A stretch of 8,000 nucleotides of DNA, from NCBI GenBank assembly GCA_937967685.1, contig CALBTX010000069.1, forward strand, positions 1 to 8,000, read 5' to 3'. Positions 1-6,127 of this stretch are shown one piece after another (position 1 is the stretch's first letter; every line of letters starts with the position of its first letter). The translations under genes were made by a program, and so were the position numbers. The DNA is from an uncultured Bacillaceae bacterium. Its GTDB lineage: Bacteria > Bacillota > Bacilli > Caldalkalibacillales > Caldalkalibacillaceae. The notes beneath the pieces were generated by a model that was not told the origin of the DNA, ran no database searches, and saw only the letters and a program-made list of their open reading frames with translations.

Positions 1-4
1 AGCG

Positions 5-1018
5 TTATAGGGTTTTTATCAATAAGTAGATAAAATAAGGCGCGCCCAAGATGGAAACGATGATGCCCACAGGCAGTTCTGAAGGAGCCATAATGACCCG
101 TCCCAAAGTATCTGCGGACAACAGGATGAATGCGCCTAAAGCAGCGGTCAGGGGCAGACAGTGCGAATGCTTTGATCCGACTAACCGCCTTGTAATGTGA
201 GGGGCAATCAAGCCCAGGAAAGTAATCCCTCCTCCGACAGAGACGGAAACACCTGCCAGCGTCACGGCGATGATTAATAACAATTTGCGTTCTCTTTCAA
301 CATGGACCCCTACTCCCATCGCCGGTGAATCACCTAAAAGTAATATGTCAAGCACTCTGGACTTATATAATGCAACGGGAATGAGGAGGAGCAACCATGG
401 CAATAAGGCCCAGACAAAGTTCCAGTTGGCCCCCCAGATGGAACCTGACAGCCAGGTCAGGGCTTTTGTAAAGTCACTCGGCTCCATCTTCAACTGGAAA
501 ATAATGAGTGCGGCATGAAATGCTCCGTTAATGCCAATGCCCATTAATAAAAGTCTGATGGGTGTCACCCGTCCATGTTTCAGAGATAAAGCATAGATTA
601 AAAAAGCAGCAAAAAAAGCACCTGCCAAGGCTGTCAAGGGCATGACATAGACCGAAGCCCAGCCGTTAAAGAAGGCTGTCCCTTCAAAAAAGAACATATA
701 TAATACAACCGCGAGCCCCGCACCAGAATTAATCCCTAATATGCCGGGGTCAGCTAATGGATTTTGCGATACGCCTTGAAGAATTGCACCTGAAAGAGAG
801 ATCCCCATGCCGACAAGAATGGCCATGAAAATCCTCGGTAAACGAAACTGAAAAATGGTCAGTTCATGCTCATTCGTACCATTTCCTAATAAAGTAGCCA
901 AAAGCTCATCCAAAGGGATATGAATATAGCCGGCATTGATGCTGATCATGGCTGTAAACATGATCAAAAAAATCGTTAAAACAAGCAATGTGGTAAAGTT
1001 CGTCCATTTTTTTGACAT
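5..1018 (-). CDS. yfhA: FecCD-family siderophore-iron ABC permease (YfhA-like)
   Basis: This is one half of the membrane channel that moves ferric siderophore from the lipoprotein receptor into the cytoplasm. The 337-residue product is a normal length for the family and is hydrophobic throughout, consistent with about 9-10 membrane spans. Family marks are RLPRI at residues 59-63, the SGAILQG...NPLADPGILGI stretch at 76-96, and the coupling-loop motif GLIAPHITRRLVG at 269-281, which docks on the ATPase. The resemblance is closest to Bacillus YfhA (for example LADPGILGIN and GSIWGANW). An earlier in-frame ATG at 1102 would lie inside the upstream permease gene; I chose the start at 1018 because GAGGGGAGGG (1025-1034) sits 6 nt before it. 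The gap to the upstream gene's stop is 1 bp, implying translational coupling and a shared transcript. The stop codon TAA is at 5-7, so the gene is complete. What follows it is outside the window. The substrate is inferred, not shown. Confidence 0.93.
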   Translation of the reverse strand: MSKKWTNFTTLLVLTIFLIMFTAMISINAGYIHIPLDELLATLLGNGTNEHELTIFQFRLPRIFMAILVGMGISLSGAILQGVSQNPLADPGILGINSGAGLAVVLYMFFFEGTAFFNGWASVYVMPLTALAGAFFAAFLIYALSLKHGRVTPIRLLLMGIGINGAFHAALIIFQLKMEPSDFTKALTWLSGSIWGANWNFVWALLPWLLLLIPVALYKSRVLDILLLGDSPAMGVGVHVERERKLLLIIAVTLAGVSVSVGGGITFLGLIAPHITRRLVGSKHSHCLPLTAALGAFILLSADTLGRVIMAPSELPVGIIVSILGAPYFIYLLIKTL

Positions 1019-1019
1019 T

Positions 1020-2063
1020 CTAAGCCCTCCCCTCTTTACGGGCCAAATAAATAAAGAAGGGAACACCAACAAGGGCGGTGATTGCCCCAACAGGCGTCTC
1101 AAAAGGGGCGTTCACCATCCGTCCAACGATATCGGCTGCGATTAATAAAATACCACCGAGGACAGCAGAACAAGGAATCAGCCAACGGTAATCCGTGCCG
1201 ACTAAAAACCGTGTGATATGGGGCACGATGAGCCCGACGAATCCTATCATGCCCGCTATGGATACGGCAGCCCCTGTTAAAAGTAACACGGCAGCTGTTC
1301 CCATTAATTGAACGACGCTTGTATTTTGCCCAAGGCTTTTGGCGACTTCTTCACCCAAGCTGAGGACGGTTATTGAACGTGAGAGAATGACAGCGAGCAA
1401 TAACCCTGAAATGACAAATGGCAGCAACATTTGAACCTGGGTCGGCTGCACAGCCGAAACGCCGCCAGCAAAAAAATAACTCATATCTTTGGCGATATTA
1501 TATTTAATGCCTATCGCCGTCGATAGGGAGCTGAGCAGTGCGGTTATCGCTGATCCGGCTAAAGCGAGTTTAACAGGGGTCATCCCCCCGCGGGAAAGGG
1601 TGGTTAAACCGAAAACAAGAGCGGCGCCGAATCCAGCGCCGATAAAAGAAAAGGCGGATAAACCCGAATAGGAAATGCCCGGCATAAGGGCAAAAGCAAT
1701 GGCAATCAGAAAAGAAGATCCCGCCGTTACACCCATAATGGAAGGCGAAGCTAACGGATTTCTGGTCATGCCTTGCATGATCGCCCCTGATACGGCTAGG
1801 GAAGAACCGACGAGAATGGCTGCCACGGCACGGGGCAACCGCAATTCGCGGACAATGATGTGAGTTTGATTGTCCTCTTCAAAAGCAACAAGCGCATTGA
1901 GCACATCTCGATAACTTAAATCTGCAGCGCCAAAACGGATCGATACGACAACGGATAGACTTATTCCAATGATGCCCATGATTAGGATGGCGAAAGCCAT
2001 CGCCTGATTTTTACTTGTACGGAAAGATGCTGTTTCAGTCTTGGTCTGTTTCATTGGCCTCAT
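1020..2063 (-). CDS. yfiZ: FecCD-family siderophore-iron ABC permease (YfiZ-like)
   Basis: This is the partner permease of the downstream yfhA-like protein; together they would form the heterodimeric channel of a BtuCD-type importer. The 347-residue product has a short polar N-terminus (about 1-20), a first membrane span near 21-42, RLPR at 75-78, a GMTRNPLASPSIMGV stretch at 98-112, and the ATPase-docking motif GFVGLIVPHITRFLVG at 274-289. In Bacillus subtilis the yfiZ-yfhA pair lies divergent from the receptor gene yfiY, as here (knowledge from memory). Three in-frame starts exist at 2096, 2063 and 2054. I chose 2063 because GAGGA (2074-2078) lies 10 nt upstream. The 2096 ATG has no visible ribosome binding site and overlaps the -35 box of the divergent promoter, and 2054 has only a GAGG 3 nt away. 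No convincing leftward -35/-10 pair was found, but the shared Fur-type operator at 2127-2144 is a likely control site. Confidence 0.92.
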   Translation of the reverse strand: MRPMKQTKTETASFRTSKNQAMAFAILIMGIIGISLSVVVSIRFGAADLSYRDVLNALVAFEEDNQTHIIVRELRLPRAVAAILVGSSLAVSGAIMQGMTRNPLASPSIMGVTAGSSFLIAIAFALMPGISYSGLSAFSFIGAGFGAALVFGLTTLSRGGMTPVKLALAGSAITALLSSLSTAIGIKYNIAKDMSYFFAGGVSAVQPTQVQMLLPFVISGLLLAVILSRSITVLSLGEEVAKSLGQNTSVVQLMGTAAVLLLTGAAVSIAGMIGFVGLIVPHITRFLVGTDYRWLIPCSAVLGGILLIAADIVGRMVNAPFETPVGAITALVGVPFFIYLARKEGRA

Positions 2064-2080
2064 AAACCGTTTTTCCTCAA
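2064..2080 (-). promoter_or_regulatory. Ribosome binding site deciding the yfiZ-like start
   Basis: On the minus strand TTGAGGA precedes the ATG at 2063 by 10 nt. This supports 2063 over the 2096 start, which would add 11 residues beginning MSIFFFEEK encoded by an A-rich tract. A spacing of 10 nt is slightly long but acceptable for a Bacillus gene. Confidence 0.6.
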
Positions 2081-2089
2081 AAAAAAAGA

Positions 2090-2118
2090 TTGACATTGAT
2101 ATTGAAATGCTTTTTAAT
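2090..2118 (+). promoter_or_regulatory. Sigma-A promoter for the receptor gene
   Basis: The sequence shows a perfect -35 TTGACA at 2090-2095, a 17-bp spacer and a -10 TTTAAT at 2113-2118 (5 of 6 to TATAAT). Transcription would begin near 2125, about 60 nt before the receptor ATG and at the edge of the Fur-type operator, a geometry that suits repression. The -35 lies within the far upstream part of the divergent yfiZ-like reading frame, another reason to prefer the shorter start for that gene. Confidence 0.7.
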
Positions 2119-2144
2119 TGAAAGCAGTTATCATTATCATTTAA
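2119..2144. promoter_or_regulatory. Divergent Fur-type operator
   Basis: Read as hexamers, 2127-2144 is GTTATC-ATTATC-ATTTAA, which matches three tandem copies of the Fur hexamer ATTATC at 5, 6 and 4 of 6 positions. In the 7-1-7 model (TGATAATNATTATCA), two overlapping placements each match 10 of 14 positions; the ATTATCA half at 2133-2139 is perfect. The site lies between the divergent permease and receptor genes and just downstream of the predicted receptor transcription start. Fur repression of Bacillus siderophore-uptake genes is established; binding at this site is inferred. Confidence 0.7.
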
Positions 2145-2184
2145 TTTTTTAATCTATTTTACCATAGAATGAGGGGTTTTAGAA

Positions 2185-3162
2185 ATGCTATTTTCGAAAA
2201 AAACAATGTCGGTCATCATAGGCGCTGCCCTGTCGGCCATCATACTGACGGCCTGCGGCGGACAAAAGACAGACTCTGCTTCTGAGCCGGACCAAACTGC
2301 AAATGAGCCTGAAGCGGCGGGCGAAACAAGAACATTAACGGATGGGATGGGAAATACTGTGGAAGTTCCCGTTCATCCAGAGAGAATCATTGCCAGCTAT
2401 CTTGAAGACCATCTTGTTGCCCTCGGTATGAAGCCGGTTGCACAATGGAGTGTCAATGATGGGCAAAGCATACAAGGCTATTTGCAAGACGATTTGGAAG
2501 GGATTCCAACCATTCCGCATGATCTTCCTTTCGAAGCGGTTCAAGCACTGAAGCCGGATTTAATCATTATGGATTCAGCCAGCATGGTGGAAGGGGGAAA
2601 GTATGAGCAGTATAGTCAAATCGCCCCCACCTATGTCATTGGAAAAGATGTTAACACGGATTGGCGTGAAGAATTAAAGCTGATTGGTGAAGTATTGGGC
2701 AAAGAGGAAGAAGCGAATAAAGTTTTAGAAGAATATGAGGCAAAAGCAGCTGAAGCGAAAGCGGTGATTGAAGAAAAAGCGGGTCGTCCTCCCGTGGCGG
2801 CTGTATGGTTAGTGGGCGGACAATTTTTTATCGTTAATGAGCATTTTTCAAGCGGTGCCGTCATGTATGGAGATTTAGGATTAAAAGCACCGCAAGTCGT
2901 TCAAGAGATATCGGAGAATACCGTCGATAACTGGAGCCCCATTTCTTTAGAGAAACTGGTTGAATTGGATGCGGAGTATTTATTTTTAATTAACAGTGAC
3001 GGGAACGAATCAACCCCTTTAAGCGATACGTTATGGAAAAGCGTACCGGCTGTCCAAGCGGGCAACGTGTTTGAATTCTCAGAGGACGAAAGCTGGCTGT
3101 ATACCGGTGCGATCGCCAATTCGCAAATCATAGATCATATTTTGGATTGCTTGGGTGAATAG
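2185..3162 (+). CDS. yfiY: Ferric-siderophore-binding lipoprotein (YfiY-like)
   Basis: This is the extracytoplasmic receptor that captures ferric siderophore and delivers it to the permease pair. The 325-residue product begins with a lipoprotein signal: basic KK at residues 5-6, a hydrophobic core and the lipobox LTAC with Cys24 as the lipidated residue. A flexible acidic linker (about 25-47) precedes a TroA/FepB-type bilobal fold starting at TLTDGMGNTVEVP (50-62) and PERIIAS (65-71). YEQYSQIAPT (140-149) and the long helix EEEANKVLEEYEAKAAEAK, which should link the lobes, are typical of this family. The ribosome binding site GAGGGG (2171-2176) lies 8 nt before the ATG. The gene is divergent from its permeases and has its own promoter and Fur-type site. 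By analogy with YfiY the ligand may be a hydroxamate such as schizokinen, but the sequence alone does not fix it. No strong terminator follows, so some transcripts may continue into the ATPase gene. Confidence 0.92.
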   Translation: MLFSKKTMSVIIGAALSAIILTACGGQKTDSASEPDQTANEPEAAGETRTLTDGMGNTVEVPVHPERIIASYLEDHLVALGMKPVAQWSVNDGQSIQGYLQDDLEGIPTIPHDLPFEAVQALKPDLIIMDSASMVEGGKYEQYSQIAPTYVIGKDVNTDWREELKLIGEVLGKEEEANKVLEEYEAKAAEAKAVIEEKAGRPPVAAVWLVGGQFFIVNEHFSSGAVMYGDLGLKAPQVVQEISENTVDNWSPISLEKLVELDAEYLFLINSDGNESTPLSDTLWKSVPAVQAGNVFEFSEDESWLYTGAIANSQIIDHILDCLGE

Positions 3163-3166
3163 AGTC

Positions 3167-3194
3167 GTTCCCATATCTCAGTTCCCATATCTCA
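3167..3194 (+). repeat. Perfect tandem duplication of a 14-bp unit
   Basis: GTTCCCATATCTCA occurs twice with no gap, at 3167-3180 and 3181-3194, just after the receptor stop codon. It lies upstream of the ATPase promoter and shows no match to a known operator. It is probably a replication-slippage duplication; two copies of a protein-binding site are possible but unsupported. Confidence 0.9.
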
Positions 3195-3198
3195 AAAT

Positions 3199-3214
3199 GT
3201 TTCCGATCGCAAAC
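3199..3214. repeat. 16-bp near-perfect palindrome upstream of the ATPase promoter
   Basis: GTTTCCGATCGCAAAC pairs with itself at 7 of 8 symmetric positions; the only mismatch is C3203/C3210. It lies about 30 bp upstream of the TATAAT and just before the candidate -35. The size and symmetry resemble a dimeric regulator site, but a chance palindrome cannot be excluded. It has no loop, so it is a poor terminator. Confidence 0.45.
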
Positions 3215-3217
3215 GTA

Positions 3218-3249
3218 TTGATTCTAACATCAAAATATTTTAATATAAT
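3218..3249 (+). promoter_or_regulatory. Promoter for the ATPase gene
   Basis: A perfect -10 TATAAT lies at 3244-3249. The -35 is weak: TTCTAA at 3222-3227 gives a 16-bp spacer, and the better-looking TTGATT at 3218-3223 would need a 20-bp spacer. Transcription would start near 3256, immediately before the Fur box. A promoter here would allow the ATPase to be made separately from the receptor. Confidence 0.5.
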
Positions 3250-3263
3250 GATGAGATGATCGA

Positions 3264-3278
3264 TGATAATCATTTTCA
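3264..3278. promoter_or_regulatory. Fur box, near consensus
   Basis: TGATAATCATTTTCA matches the Bacillus 7-1-7 Fur consensus TGATAATNATTATCA at 13 of 14 defined positions. It sits just downstream of the predicted transcription start and about 30 bp before the ATPase ATG, so bound Fur would block transcription initiation or early elongation. It is the stronger of the two Fur-type sites in the window. Confidence 0.83.
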
Positions 3279-3307
3279 ATGTCAATTGAGAAAGCAGGTC
3301 ATGTTTC

Positions 3308-4102
3308 ATGGCGGTACTGACAGCTGATCACATATCTGTTGGTTATGTGGACTCACTCATTATAGACGGGTTAAACGTGAAAATTCCAGAGAAAAAAATC
3401 ACGACCATTATTGGTCCGAATGGCTGCGGAAAATCCACGCTATTAAAAGCGATATCCAGATTGTTAAAGACAAAAAAAGGCACGGTTTTTTTGGATGGCA
3501 AAGAAATTCATCAATTGCCGACGAAAGAAATTGCCAAAAAAATGGCCATCTTACCGCAAACCGCAGATGCACCGGCTGGATTAACCGTGTCTGAACTTGT
3601 TTCCTATGGGAGATTTCCTCATAAAAAAGGATTTGGCACATTAAAGAAAGAGGATTTGGACAGCATGCTCTGGGCGCTGGAAGTGACAGGGCTGAGTGAA
3701 GTGAAAGACCGCCCGATCGATGCTTTATCCGGAGGGCAAAGACAACGGGCCTGGATTGCCATGTCTTTGGCACAAGATACCGATATTTTAGTGCTGGATG
3801 AACCGACAACTTATTTGGATTTGGCTCATCAATTAGACATTTTATTGCTGCTCAAAGAATTAAATGAAAAAGAGGGCCGCACGATCGTCATGGTTCTGCA
3901 TGATTTGAATCATGCGTCACGTTTTTCAGATTACATGATCGCGATGAAAAACGGCCAAATTGTCACCGAAGGCACCCCAGACACGGTGATGACGAGCGAA
4001 AATTTGGAGAAAGTCTTTGATATTCGGGCGGTGATGACAGGCTGTCCGTACAGCAATCATCCGATTTGCCTGTCTTATCAATTGACGAAGGAATCCCGCT
4101 AG
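3308..4102 (+). CDS. yusV: Siderophore-iron ABC transporter ATPase (FecE/FhuC type, YusV-like)
   Basis: This is the cytoplasmic ATPase that powers the FecCD importer. The 264-residue protein has every ABC motif: Walker A GPNGCGKST at 36-44 (Lys42), Q-loop Gln84 in ILPQ, signature LSGGQ at 140-144, Walker B ILVLDE at 160-165, D-loop YLD at 169-171 and H-loop His198 in VLHDLNHASRFS. It resembles Bacillus YusV, including GLTVSELVSYGRFPH at 91-105. In B. subtilis YusV serves several siderophore permeases and is encoded away from yfiYZ-yfhA (from memory); here it sits beside the receptor. The C-terminus carries a CPYSNHPIC pair of cysteines (Cys246 and Cys254), where relatives usually have a DPxTxxPxC-like sequence. 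The start at 3308 is preceded by AAAGCAGGT (3291-3299), one mismatch from AAAGGAGGT, with 8-nt spacing; an ATG at 3301 is out of frame. A strong terminator follows the TAG. Confidence 0.94.
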   Translation: MAVLTADHISVGYVDSLIIDGLNVKIPEKKITTIIGPNGCGKSTLLKAISRLLKTKKGTVFLDGKEIHQLPTKEIAKKMAILPQTADAPAGLTVSELVSYGRFPHKKGFGTLKKEDLDSMLWALEVTGLSEVKDRPIDALSGGQRQRAWIAMSLAQDTDILVLDEPTTYLDLAHQLDILLLLKELNEKEGRTIVMVLHDLNHASRFSDYMIAMKNGQIVTEGTPDTVMTSENLEKVFDIRAVMTGCPYSNHPICLSYQLTKESR

Positions 4103-4121
4103 TTTTCTCAACAATTTGATC

Positions 4122-4160
4122 AAAAAATCCCTTTAGACCGTTTTATCTAAAGGGATTTTT
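4122..4160 (+). terminator. Strong intrinsic terminator after the ATPase gene
   Basis: AAAAATCCCTTTAGA (4123-4137) pairs perfectly with TCTAAAGGGATTTTT (4146-4160) around an 8-nt loop, and the descending arm ends in a run of T. It closes the iron-uptake unit and separates it from the ABC exporter. The A-run on the ascending side could also give termination for minus-strand transcripts. Confidence 0.93.
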
Positions 4161-4210
4161 ATTGAATTAAAAAGCAAGCCCCGAATCGTATCCATGTTTT
4201 TCAGGGAAGG

Positions 4211-4233
4211 GCAGAACCGCGTGTTTGTTCTGC
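4211..4233 (+). other. Small hairpin in the exporter leader
   Basis: GCAGAAC (4211-4217) and GTTCTGC (4227-4233) form a perfect 7-bp stem around a 9-nt loop, ending about 3 nt before the purine-rich ribosome binding region (4236-4246). It has no T-run, so it is not a terminator. It could stabilise the 5' end of the mRNA or affect translation, but this is inference. I found no riboswitch-like architecture around it. Confidence 0.4.
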
Positions 4234-4235
4234 AA

Positions 4236-4253
4236 GGAAGAAAGGAAACGACA
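4236..4253 (+). promoter_or_regulatory. Ribosome binding site deciding the exporter start
   Basis: GGAAGAAAGGA ends 7 nt before the ATG at 4254. An in-frame ATG at 4194 would add 20 residues unlike the N-terminus of this family and lacks a good ribosome binding site, so 4254 is preferred. Confidence 0.8.
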
Positions 4254-5987
4254 ATGATTTCAAAATTTTTCTCATACTATAAACCTCATAAACGATTGTT
4301 TGTCATTGATTTTTCCAGTGCGATTATCGTCGCGGTCCTGGAACTTTTTTTCCCCATTGCCGTGCAGTGGTTTATTGACGAATTGCTGCCAACGGGCGAA
4401 TGGCAGATGATCGTCAAAGTGAGCATACTCTTATTGCTCGTTTACGTCCTCAGCGCCATCCTAAATTATATTGTGAATTACCTGGGGCATAAACTGGGCA
4501 TCAATATTGAAACAGATATGCGTCAAGAACTGTTCAATCATGTGCAAAAGCAGTCATTTCGTTTTTTCGATAACATGAAGACGGGTCACATTATGAGCCG
4601 AATTACGAATGATTTATTTGATATTGGCGAATTTGCCCATCATGGACCGGAAGATTTTTTTATTTCGGTCATGACCGTTGCAGGCACATTTACGATTATG
4701 TTTTATGTGAATCCGACTTTGGCACTCATTGCCTTTGTCATGGTGCCGCTGTTAATCGCCCTCATCACCTACAGCAATATCAAAATGAAACGCGCTTGGA
4801 GGGAAATGTATCGCAAAATTGCCGCCGTCAACGGCCGTGTGGAAGACAGTGTCTCCGGCGTCCGCGTCGTTCAATCGTTTACTAATGAAGCATTTGAAAT
4901 CGAACGTTTCCGTGGTCAAAATGCCCTGTTTCGCACCGCGAAGCTGTTTGCCTATCGAGTGATGGCCTGGGCCCATTCAAGCATCTATATGTTAACACGC
5001 CTGCTCACTTTGGTCGTCCTTGTCGTTGGTGCATGGCTGAGTTTTAATGGGAAGTTATCGTATGGTGAGTTAGTCAGCTTTGTCCTCTATACAAATGTGC
5101 TGATCAAGCCCATTGAAAAAATTAGTGTATTGTTGGAATTGTATCCAAGAGGAATGGCTGGTTTTAAACGTTTCCGTGAATTAATTGAAAGAGAGCCGGA
5201 CATTCAAGATCAACCTGATGCCATCGAAATTGAGCGTTTAAACGGGGATATATCGTTCAAGAATGTTCATTTTTCCTACGATAAACATAAAGAAGTATTA
5301 AAAGGCATCACCTTCCATTTAAAAGCGGGGGAAACGATTGCCTTTGTTGGGCCGACCGGTGCGGGGAAGTCGACCATTTGTTCCCTGATTCCGCGATTTT
5401 ATGATGTGGATAAGGGGGCTGTGACCATTGATGGGATTGATGTCAGACAGATGACACAAAAATCGCTGCGCGAACAGATCGGGATTGTGCAGCAAGACGT
5501 GTTCCTGTTTACGGGCACCATACGGGAAAACATTGCCTATGGGCGCATTGGCGCAAGTATGGCGGAAATTAAAGAAGCGGCACGAAAGGCTCACTTGATG
5601 GAATTCATTGAAAGCCTTCCGAATGGGTTTGACACGCAAATCGGAGACCGGGGACTGAAGCTTTCCGGCGGACAAAAACAGCGTCTGGCCATTGCCCGCA
5701 TGTTCCTCAAAAATCCTCCGATTCTCATTTTGGATGAAGCCACTTCTGCCCTGGACACCGAAACAGAAAAAATCATCCAGCAATCAATCACGGAACTGGC
5801 TGAAAACCGCACCACATTGATTATCGCCCATCGTCTAGCGACCATTCGCAACGCGGACCGCATTCTTGTCGTTACGCCGCACGGCATTGCCGAACAAGGG
5901 ACTTACGAAGAACTGGTTGCCAAACAAGGCATCTTTGCTAACCTGCACAAAATACAATTTGAAAAAGTATTCACTTCATCATCTTGA
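4254..5987 (+). CDS. ABC-type exporter, fused membrane and ATPase domains
   Basis: This 577-residue half-transporter should homodimerise in the cytoplasmic membrane and export a hydrophobic compound or lipid using ATP. Its length and layout match Sav1866 (578 residues, from memory). Six membrane spans fill residues about 15-310, with a conserved intracellular-loop segment QSFRFFDNMKTGHIMSRITND. The nucleotide-binding domain (about 330-577) has A-loop Tyr342, Walker A GPTGAGKST at 366-374, Q-loop Gln414 in IVQQD, signature LSGGQ at 470-474, Walker B ILILDE at 490-495 with the catalytic Glu495, and H-loop His526 in IIAHRL. All catalytic residues are intact. The gene lies after a strong terminator and has no Fur box; a TTGAAT at 4162-4167 could be a -35, but no good -10 goes with it. 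Multidrug or lipid export is the default reading. Siderophore export is suggested only by the neighbourhood and is speculative. The last residues (EKVFTSSS) lie inside a small DNA duplication. Confidence 0.95.
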   Translation: MISKFFSYYKPHKRLFVIDFSSAIIVAVLELFFPIAVQWFIDELLPTGEWQMIVKVSILLLLVYVLSAILNYIVNYLGHKLGINIETDMRQELFNHVQKQSFRFFDNMKTGHIMSRITNDLFDIGEFAHHGPEDFFISVMTVAGTFTIMFYVNPTLALIAFVMVPLLIALITYSNIKMKRAWREMYRKIAAVNGRVEDSVSGVRVVQSFTNEAFEIERFRGQNALFRTAKLFAYRVMAWAHSSIYMLTRLLTLVVLVVGAWLSFNGKLSYGELVSFVLYTNVLIKPIEKISVLLELYPRGMAGFKRFRELIEREPDIQDQPDAIEIERLNGDISFKNVHFSYDKHKEVLKGITFHLKAGETIAFVGPTGAGKSTICSLIPRFYDVDKGAVTIDGIDVRQMTQKSLREQIGIVQQDVFLFTGTIRENIAYGRIGASMAEIKEAARKAHLMEFIESLPNGFDTQIGDRGLKLSGGQKQRLAIARMFLKNPPILILDEATSALDTETEKIIQQSITELAENRTTLIIAHRLATIRNADRILVVTPHGIAEQGTYEELVAKQGIFANLHKIQFEKVFTSSS

Positions 5988-6030
5988 AAAGTATTCATAT
6001 CATCATAGAGCATCATAAAGCATCATCATA
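5961..6030 (+). repeat. Degenerate duplication and CATCAT-rich tract at the exporter 3' end
   Basis: GAAAAAGTATTCACTTCATCAT (from 5961) recurs with small changes as GAAAAGTATTCATATCATCAT (5986-6006), followed by AGCATCATAAAGCATCATCATA. The first copy encodes the end of the exporter, and the second begins at its stop codon. The pattern fits local slippage or tandem duplication that copied the gene's 3' end. No function is evident. Confidence 0.7.
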
Positions 6031-6072
6031 ACCGCCCATCCATGTGCAAAAAGCTCTTCCTGGATGGGCGGT
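6031..6072. terminator. Hairpin between convergent genes, probable bidirectional terminator
   Basis: ACCGCCCATCCA (6031-6042) pairs perfectly with TGGATGGGCGGT (6061-6072), a GC-rich 12-bp stem with an 18-nt loop. It lies between the rightward exporter (stop at 5987) and the leftward heptad-repeat gene (stop at 6128), where a shared terminator is expected. Neither side has a clear T-run (ATTATTGG follows on the plus strand), so termination may be weak or Rho-assisted; the hairpin could also protect 3' ends. Confidence 0.68.
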
Positions 6073-6127
6073 ATTATTGGCTGTATACGTCCCAAAACAT
6101 AAGCAGCTCATTAAACACAAATGGATC

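Noticed and set aside
1019..1102. Upstream ATG giving the yfhA-like permease 28 extra residues
   Set aside because: It would overlap the upstream permease gene by about 80 bp, while a strong Shine-Dalgarno sequence directly precedes the ATG at 1018.
3408..3809. 133-residue minus-strand open frame opposite the ATPase gene
   Set aside because: It lies wholly antisense to a clear ABC ATPase, and its translation resembles no protein I recognise; it is a shadow frame.
4194..4253. Upstream ATG giving the exporter 20 extra residues
   Set aside because: No good ribosome binding site precedes 4194, the extra residues are unlike the family, and a strong site fits the ATG at 4254.
5319..5783. 154-residue minus-strand open frame opposite the exporter ATPase domain
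   Set aside because: It is antisense to conserved Walker and signature motifs, so the frame is a by-product of codon use in the real gene.
5961..6030. CATCAT-rich repeats as a possible CRISPR or regulatory repeat array
   Set aside because: The units are short, irregular and have no spacers; simple slippage explains them.
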